Below, piece by piece: positions 6,580-9,804 of a DNA stretch of 9,804 nt. How positions within the stretch are numbered: the stretch's first letter is position 1; every line of letters starts with the position of its first letter. The position numbers and the translations under genes were made by a program. The stretch is from Acidobacteriota bacterium (GTDB lineage Bacteria; Acidobacteriota; Thermoanaerobaculia; Multivoradales; JAHEKO01), in assembly GCA_030610025.1 (NCBI GenBank), contig JAUWSP010000061.1:1-9804 (forward strand), given 5' to 3'. A model generated the notes under the pieces. That model was not told where the DNA came from and made no database searches. It saw nothing but the letters and a program-made list of their open reading frames with translations.

Positions 6580-7428
6580 ATGGCAACGAAACCGAAAATT
6601 CGCGGAGCGCTTCGTCTCTACTCCGCAATGACCCTGGCTCTGACCGTAGGACTGTTGGGGACGGCGGTTCCCATGCAGGCCGCGGCTCCAGGCCAGGTCA
6701 TCTGGGTCGATCTGCTGACCGAAGATGCGGCCACTGCGATCGACTTCTATCGACAGCTTCTGGGCTGGAAGATCGAACCGTATTCCAGTGGCAACTTCGT
6801 GGTGAGCAATGACGGCATACCGATCGCCGGGATCAGTGAAATCAAGGACGCGGATGCCGGGGGAGAGGAAGCGATCTGGCTCGTGGGGATTGCAGTTCCC
6901 GACCTGGCCGATTCCGTGGCTACGGCGCGCGAGCTCGGCGCCAAGATTCATCGGGATGTCGGCCGAGTCGAGGGCTTCGCCAGCTTCGCCATCTTGCAGG
7001 ATCCACAGGGAGCCGCCGTCATGTTGCTGAGCCCGGAGAGGCCCTTCGAAGAGTCGAGATCTGCAGGGTTCTGGGTGTGGACCGAGCTATGGACGCACGA
7101 TACGGCGGCAGCTTCCGAGTTCTATGGCAAGGTGATCGGCTATGAGCAAGCCGAAGTAGAGCGCTCCGACGACTCCTATCAGCTGTTTCAGACGGCAGGT
7201 GAAAATCGGGCCGGTCTGGTGGAGATCGAGAACAAACAGGTCGACCCCATTTGGGCTCCGTATCTGGGCGTTGCCGACCTGAAAGCTATCGTGGCGCAGG
7301 CCAAGGGGCTTGGAGGTCGGATCCTCCTGGAGCCCAGCCCGGAGTTCGGTGAGGGGAGGGTGGCCCTGCTGGCCGACCCCACCGGAGGAGCCTTCTTCGT
7401 CTACGAGCTCGAGGAGAAAACGCCATGA
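6580..7428 (+). CDS. Exported two-domain VOC (glyoxalase-fold) protein
   Basis: This 282-residue protein has a Sec-type signal peptide: positive MATKPKIRGALR, a hydrophobic core at about 14-31, and a PMQAAA|P site after residue 36. Two tandem VOC modules follow, at about 39-152 and 162-277. Each shows a beta strand, then the A-x-x-FY-x-x-x-(L/I)-G helix (AIDFYRQLLGW; ASEFYGKVIGY), and ends in a D-P-x-G strand (LQDPQGAAVMLL; LADPTGGAFFVYEL). Most relatives are cytosolic, so export is unusual. Metal ligands typical of glyoxalase I or dioxygenases are not obvious: the first-strand positions are Asp44 (WVDL) and Glu169 (WTEL), and the last strands carry Met or Phe where a Glu is common. It may bind a small molecule without metal catalysis; that is inference. 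The stop overlaps the start of a small lipoprotein gene (ATGA, 7425-7428). Fold confidence is high; function is unknown. Confidence 0.88.
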   Translation: MATKPKIRGALRLYSAMTLALTVGLLGTAVPMQAAAPGQVIWVDLLTEDAATAIDFYRQLLGWKIEPYSSGNFVVSNDGIPIAGISEIKDADAGGEEAIWLVGIAVPDLADSVATARELGAKIHRDVGRVEGFASFAILQDPQGAAVMLLSPERPFEESRSAGFWVWTELWTHDTAAASEFYGKVIGYEQAEVERSDDSYQLFQTAGENRAGLVEIENKQVDPIWAPYLGVADLKAIVAQAKGLGGRILLEPSPEFGEGRVALLADPTGGAFFVYELEEKTP

Positions 7429-7658
7429 AGCGCTCTATTCGATTCTTCTTCCTCTTCCTGGTTGTGGTTGTAATCGTGTTGGGCCTCGAAGCCTGTTCTT
7501 CCTCTGGGTATGACTCGACCTACTCCAACTCCAGCATCCGCTACGGTGTGAGCCACGGCTATGGCTATGGCCACGGATGGGGTCGAGGCTATGGAGGAGG
7601 GGGCTGGTATGGCGGCGGTGGCTACTATCCGGGAGGGTCGATAGGACCCTACTGGTAG
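7425..7658 (+). CDS. Small Gly/Tyr-rich predicted lipoprotein
   Basis: This 77-residue protein belongs to no family I recognise. Residues 1-23 are a lipoprotein signal sequence: MKRSIR, a Phe/Val/Leu-rich core, then a lipobox LEAC with Cys24 as the acylated residue. After a Ser-rich linker (25-38), residues 40-77 are almost wholly Gly, Tyr, Trp, His, Ser and Pro, with GYGYGHGWGRGYGGGG and WYGGGGYYPGG blocks. Such low-complexity Gly/aromatic tails are probably disordered or self-associating. A similar composition occurs in small surface proteins of several phyla without shared function. GAGGAG (7411-7416) lies 8 nt before the ATG. The ATGA overlap with the exported VOC gene suggests joint production at the envelope. 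The strand switches after it: the next gene is convergent, with 75 nt between stops. It is likely a real gene because of its ribosome site, overlap and intact lipobox. Confidence 0.78.
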   Translation: MKRSIRFFFLFLVVVVIVLGLEACSSSGYDSTYSNSSIRYGVSHGYGYGHGWGRGYGGGGWYGGGGYYPGGSIGPYW

Positions 7659-7733
7659 GCCGATAGCAACACCGCATCGAGCCAGGCCACTCGGGTCGAG
7701 CTCTGGGTGCTTCCTGGCGGTCCCGGATCGGGG

Positions 7734-8339
7734 CTACTCGCCCTGTTCCATCTGGTTCTTGCGGATCGCCTGGACCTTGGCGCCGTACATCTCGTCCCAG
7801 CGCTTCATGATCTTCTCGAGCGCCCGGTCGAGCTTCTTCTCGTTCTTCTCGGGCTTCTTCTTGGCCATGGCCGCCGTGCCGATGCCGCGCCATATCAGCT
7901 TCTTCTCTTTCGCGTCCCAGGCGTCGATGATGAGTGTGCCCTCGTTGAAGGAGAAGTTCTCGAGGTTACGCGTGCCGACGCCACCTTCCCAGTAGGAGCC
8001 CAGGGAGAAATCGGGGCCGTACGTGTACTCCAGATCGCTCAGGACGAGACGCAGGTTGCTCTGGTCGGCAGTGTAGTAGGCGATATAGATGTCGGGATCT
8101 GAATCGACCTCCTCCATGCCGCCCTCCAGAAGATAGCTCCTCAACCCATCGACGACCCGACGGTGTAGCGTCTCCGAGAAGTTCCGCAGATCCTCCCGAG
8201 TCTCCTTGAGCTGGAAGGTCCTGTACTGACTGAAGGCCGTAGCCCGGTCGTAGTCGACGTAGACCTTCTGGGCCAGGGCCGGTGTGACCGTGATGGAGGC
8301 GAAAACGACGAGCAGAATGAAAAGCCGATGAATGTTCAT
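7734..8339 (-). CDS. Exported DUF4136-domain protein
   Basis: This 201-residue protein has a Sec signal peptide (MNIHRLFILLVVFASITVTPALA, cleavage after Ala23). There is no lipobox Cys, unlike many DUF4136 members, so it is probably soluble in the periplasm. The mature start VYVDYDRATAFSQYRTFQL is the recognisable DUF4136 opening. The middle DPDIYIAYYTADQ and the later GTLIIDAWDAKEKKLIWRGIGTAAM also fit the domain (about 25-175). The C-terminus (about 155-201) is highly charged, Lys/Glu-rich and helical. The family has no established biochemical role; members are envelope proteins of Gram-negative bacteria. The ATG lies only 9 nt beyond the vapC stop on the same strand, with no strong ribosome site. 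It may therefore be read from the toxin-antitoxin promoter, or from a promoter inside vapC that I could not identify. Confidence 0.85.
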   Translation of the reverse strand: MNIHRLFILLVVFASITVTPALAQKVYVDYDRATAFSQYRTFQLKETREDLRNFSETLHRRVVDGLRSYLLEGGMEEVDSDPDIYIAYYTADQSNLRLVLSDLEYTYGPDFSLGSYWEGGVGTRNLENFSFNEGTLIIDAWDAKEKKLIWRGIGTAAMAKKKPEKNEKKLDRALEKIMKRWDEMYGAKVQAIRKNQMEQGE

Positions 8340-8348
8340 CGGCCGATT

Positions 8349-8765
8349 CTATTCCACTCGCGATTGCCAGTTCTCGATGCGGAGTCCTTGGACTCGACTC
8401 ATGTGGTCGACGTTGTCGGTTACCAGCGTGGCGCCGATCGCCAGAGCATGAGCGGCAACGGCGAGATCGAAGTCTTCGAGGCGAATTCCCTTATCCTCGA
8501 GGCTGGCCTTGCTGCTGCCGAAAACGCGACTCACTTCGTCTGTCCACTCGGAGCGATGGAGCTCGTCCAGAAAGACCTCGAAGCGCTGCTTGAGCCGGTC
8601 CCTCCGTTTGGATCGGGGTAGTCGGGACAAGCCGTACTCGATCTCTGAGACAACCGGTTGGGGTAGCAGAACATCGGTTCGAGACTTCGAGACAAGCTCC
8701 CCGCACACCGAGGGTTCGCCCCTCATCAGGAAAGAGAGCGTATTGGTGTCCAGAATGTACTTCAC
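8349..8765 (-). CDS. vapC: PIN-domain ribonuclease toxin, VapC family
   Basis: This 138-residue PIN-domain protein is predicted to be a Mg-dependent RNase that blocks translation when freed from its antitoxin. The acidic active-site set is present: Asp6 in YILDTNTLS, Glu41 in VVSEIEYG, Asp100 in LEDFDLAVAAHAL and Asp117 in LVTDNVDHMSRV. The C-terminal LRIENW is the usual VapC/FitB ending. Translation starts at GTG (8765-8763), whose last bases overlap the antitoxin TGA as GTGA. A weak GTG start placed this way typically keeps toxin below antitoxin, with translation coupled. No ribosome site of its own is evident. Length and all catalytic residues look intact, so it is probably functional. The RNA target cannot be predicted. 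Confidence 0.93.
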   Translation of the reverse strand: MKYILDTNTLSFLMRGEPSVCGELVSKSRTDVLLPQPVVSEIEYGLSRLPRSKRRDRLKQRFEVFLDELHRSEWTDEVSRVFGSSKASLEDKGIRLEDFDLAVAAHALAIGATLVTDNVDHMSRVQGLRIENWQSRVE

Positions 8766-9016
8766 AGTTCGGGGTGGGCCTTCCGGCTTCTATGGCTGCG
8801 GATGGCTTCGGTCATCTCCATCAGCAACTGCTGGCTTTGCTTGTCGTCTGCTGCGACGACAAGCTCATCCAGGAAGTCGGAGCTCCAGTCGGTCTGCTCT
8901 GTAATCGCCTTTTCGAGCGCCAGGATGATGTAGCGGTTTCGACTCATACTCAACTCGGAGGCCCGCTCGTCGACAGTCTGGAGGAGTTGTTGGGGAAGAT
9001 GCACGGTTGTCGCCAT
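8762..9016 (-). CDS. Ribbon-helix-helix antitoxin (VapB-like)
   Basis: This 84-residue partner of the downstream VapC would neutralise the toxin and repress the shared promoter. Residues 3-40 (TTVHLPQQLLQTVDERASEL, then SMSRNRYIILALEKAI) fit a ribbon-helix-helix fold: an N-terminal strand, a helix, a turn at SMSRNRY and a second helix. Residues 45-84 form an acidic, then basic tail, likely the toxin-binding part. The start at ATG 9016 has no ribosome site, but a good promoter ends just 6 nt upstream, so the mRNA should begin at or next to the ATG (leaderless). The family could equally be named CopG-like, because VapB-type names are given by partner. The pair lies among housekeeping and envelope genes with no mobile-element signs. 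Confidence 0.88.
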   Translation of the reverse strand: MATTVHLPQQLLQTVDERASELSMSRNRYIILALEKAITEQTDWSSDFLDELVVAADDKQSQQLLMEMTEAIRSHRSRKAHPEL

Positions 9017-9047
9017 ATGAACAGAATAGGAATATATTCGTCATATG
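9014..9047. repeat. Inverted repeat and palindrome, candidate antitoxin operator
   Basis: CATATGA (9014-9020) is repeated inverted as TCATATG (9041-9047), 20 nt apart. Between them GAATATATTC (9030-9039) is a perfect 10-bp palindrome. The arms cover the antitoxin start codon and the edge of the -35, and the central palindrome sits in the promoter spacer. That is where an autorepressing ribbon-helix-helix antitoxin would bind. Operator function is inferred from position and symmetry. Confidence 0.55.
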
Positions 9048-9051
9048 TCAA
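9023..9051 (-). promoter_or_regulatory. Strong sigma70-type promoter of the toxin-antitoxin operon
   Basis: On the minus strand, a perfect -35 TTGACA (9051-9046) and a -10 TATTCT (9028-9023) are separated by 17 nt. Only 6 nt (9022-9017) lie between the -10 and the antitoxin ATG at 9016, so the predicted transcription start falls on or beside the start codon. The stretch is strikingly AT-rich against the GC-rich surroundings. Confidence 0.75.
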
Positions 9052-9216
9052 TCTCATACGCGCCAGGGTTGGCCCCCGGTTATAGAGACGCGGTGGTGAG
9101 GTTCAATCTTGCGGGGCGAATCTCGACCTTGGCACTGTTGATTGGAACGTTGTAGGGTTCATGTCCGGACCGCCGTGACCTTCGTGATCAATCGAAGCCG
9201 GCCTCGACGACCTACC

Positions 9217-9222
9217 GGAGGT
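9217..9222 (+). promoter_or_regulatory. Ribosome-binding site of the cytochrome gene
   Basis: GGAGGT lies 5 nt before ATG 9228 and fixes the start of the partial cytochrome gene. The upstream gap (9017-9216) holds the divergent toxin-antitoxin promoter. I found no convincing promoter for the cytochrome in it; TTGGCA at 9129 lacks a good -10 partner. Confidence 0.8.
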
Positions 9223-9227
9223 AAAGC

Positions 9228-9804
9228 ATGAAGGATCATTTAGCGGCCCTGACTCGAAACACCATGAGCCTCGCGGGCTCGGCGCTGATGATGATCAGCG
9301 CCATCCTCTTCGTCAGTCTCATGCTCATCGAGTTGCTGGGTGCCGAGGGCAATCCCTACCTGGGCATCATTACCTACCTGATTCTCCCAGCCGGAGGCCT
9401 GTTGGGATTCATCCTCGTCGTCTGGGGTATCCGGCGCGAGCGCCGCCGTGCTCCGGAGCCGGTCTTTCCGGTCATCGATCTCAATCTCGATGCGACGAGG
9501 AAACGCTTGATGATGCTGATTCTGGTGGTGACCGTCGGGGCGGTGGTCCTGACGGCTGCGATGTCCCAGGGTGTCCATGTCATGGAGAGCACCTCCTTCT
9601 GCGGCGAGACCTGCCACAGCGTCATGTCGCCGGAGTACATCGCCTATCAGCGCTCACCGCATGCTCGTGTCGCCTGTGTCGAGTGCCATGTAGGCTCGGG
9701 CACGGACTGGTTTGTCAGATCCAAGCTCAGCGGCGCCTGGCAGCTCGTCTCCACGACCTTCAATCTCTACGACCGACCCATTCCGACCCCTGTGCACCAC
9801 CTGC
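9228..9804 (+). CDS. NapC/NirT-type multihaem cytochrome c, membrane-anchored (5' part)
   Basis: At least 192 residues of a membrane-bound cytochrome run off the window end, so its length and total haem count are unknown. Three membrane helices are visible (about 13-38, 44-68 and 93-111), more than the single anchor of classical NapC/NrfH. A basic loop (69-75) lies between helices two and three. Two haem-binding motifs follow: CGETCH (Cys125, Cys129, His130), with three residues between the cysteines, and canonical CVECH (Cys150, Cys153, His154). The surrounding pattern CH-x-x-M-x-P-E, S-P-H-x-R-V, then WFVRSKLSG is typical of NapC/NirT-type quinol dehydrogenases. These pass electrons from the quinol pool to periplasmic partners. 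The three-helix layout recalls ImcH-like inner-membrane cytochromes; that is a comparison from memory. GGAGGT 5 nt upstream supports the start. Confidence 0.9.
   Translation, partial: MKDHLAALTRNTMSLAGSALMMISAILFVSLMLIELLGAEGNPYLGIITYLILPAGGLLGFILVVWGIRRERRRAPEPVFPVIDLNLDATRKRLMMLILVVTVGAVVLTAAMSQGVHVMESTSFCGETCHSVMSPEYIAYQRSPHARVACVECHVGSGTDWFVRSKLSGAWQLVSTTFNLYDRPIPTPVHHL

Noticed and set aside
7681..7732. GCCAGG/CCTGGC and smaller hairpins between the convergent lipoprotein and DUF4136 genes
   Set aside because: The stems are only 4-6 bp with long loops or no T-run in either direction; not enough to call a bidirectional terminator.
9129..9146. TTGGCAC resembling a sigma54 -24 element
   Set aside because: The required GC at the -12 position, with fixed spacing from the GG, is absent, so it does not fit a sigma54 promoter.
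9240..9617. Minus-strand frame of 125 codons opposite the cytochrome gene
   Set aside because: It is antisense to a clear cytochrome with haem motifs and a ribosome site; its Asp/His/Gln-rich translation is typical of a shadow.
1..9804. Mobile element, prophage or CRISPR hypothesis for the whole window
   Set aside because: No transposase, integrase, phage gene, tRNA-flanked repeat or regularly spaced direct repeat was found; the vapBC pair alone does not show an island.

Overview
The window reads as chromosomal DNA from a GC-rich Gram-negative (diderm) bacterium. It encodes an outer-membrane efflux channel, a periplasmic adaptor, two exported proteins, one predicted lipoprotein and an inner-membrane multihaem cytochrome. 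The mix of a three-helix NapC/NirT cytochrome, DUF4136, an exported VOC protein and an SGNH hydrolase made me think of Acidobacteriota or a related lineage. That is an impression from gene content, not a placement. I saw no rRNA, tRNA, CRISPR array, insertion sequence or phage gene, and no gene-free stretch longer than 300 bases.

Region 1 (1-3050, + strand) is a tripartite export operon. It holds the 3' part of a NodT-type outer-membrane factor, an EmrA/HlyD-type membrane-fusion protein and a DUF2955 inner-membrane protein of the FUSC/aromatic-acid-exporter kind. The genes are 3 nt apart and then overlapping, so they probably form one envelope-spanning pump. The substrate cannot be read from sequence.

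Region 2 (3051-6450, + strand) starts with a plausible sigma70-type promoter (3194-3222). It drives an SGNH/GDSL hydrolase, nicotinate phosphoribosyltransferase (pncB) and nicotinamidase (pncA), joined by two ATGA stop/start overlaps. PncA and PncB together take nicotinamide through nicotinate to nicotinate mononucleotide (Preiss-Handler NAD salvage). The membrane-anchored SGNH protein is the unexplained partner.

Region 3 (6451-7658, + strand) has a 10-bp inverted repeat and then a two-gene unit with a strong ribosome-binding site: an exported two-domain VOC (glyoxalase-fold) protein and an ATGA-overlapped, 77-residue Gly/Tyr-rich lipoprotein.

Region 4 (7734-9016, - strand) holds, in transcription order, a ribbon-helix-helix antitoxin, a PIN-domain VapC toxin (GTGA overlap) and, 9 nt further on, an exported DUF4136 protein. 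The antitoxin promoter is well formed and sits so close to the ATG that the mRNA is predicted to be leaderless. Palindromes covering promoter and start codon look like an autoregulatory operator.

Region 5 (9017-9804, + strand) is a 211-bp divergent intergenic stretch followed by the 5' part of a NapC/NirT-type cytochrome with three membrane helices. It is open to the window end, and its first haem motif has the unusual spacing C-x3-C-H.

Most families are recognisable. The least explained items are the VOC/Gly-Tyr lipoprotein pair, the SGNH-pncB-pncA coupling, the leaderless toxin-antitoxin promoter/operator and the cytochrome's first haem motif.
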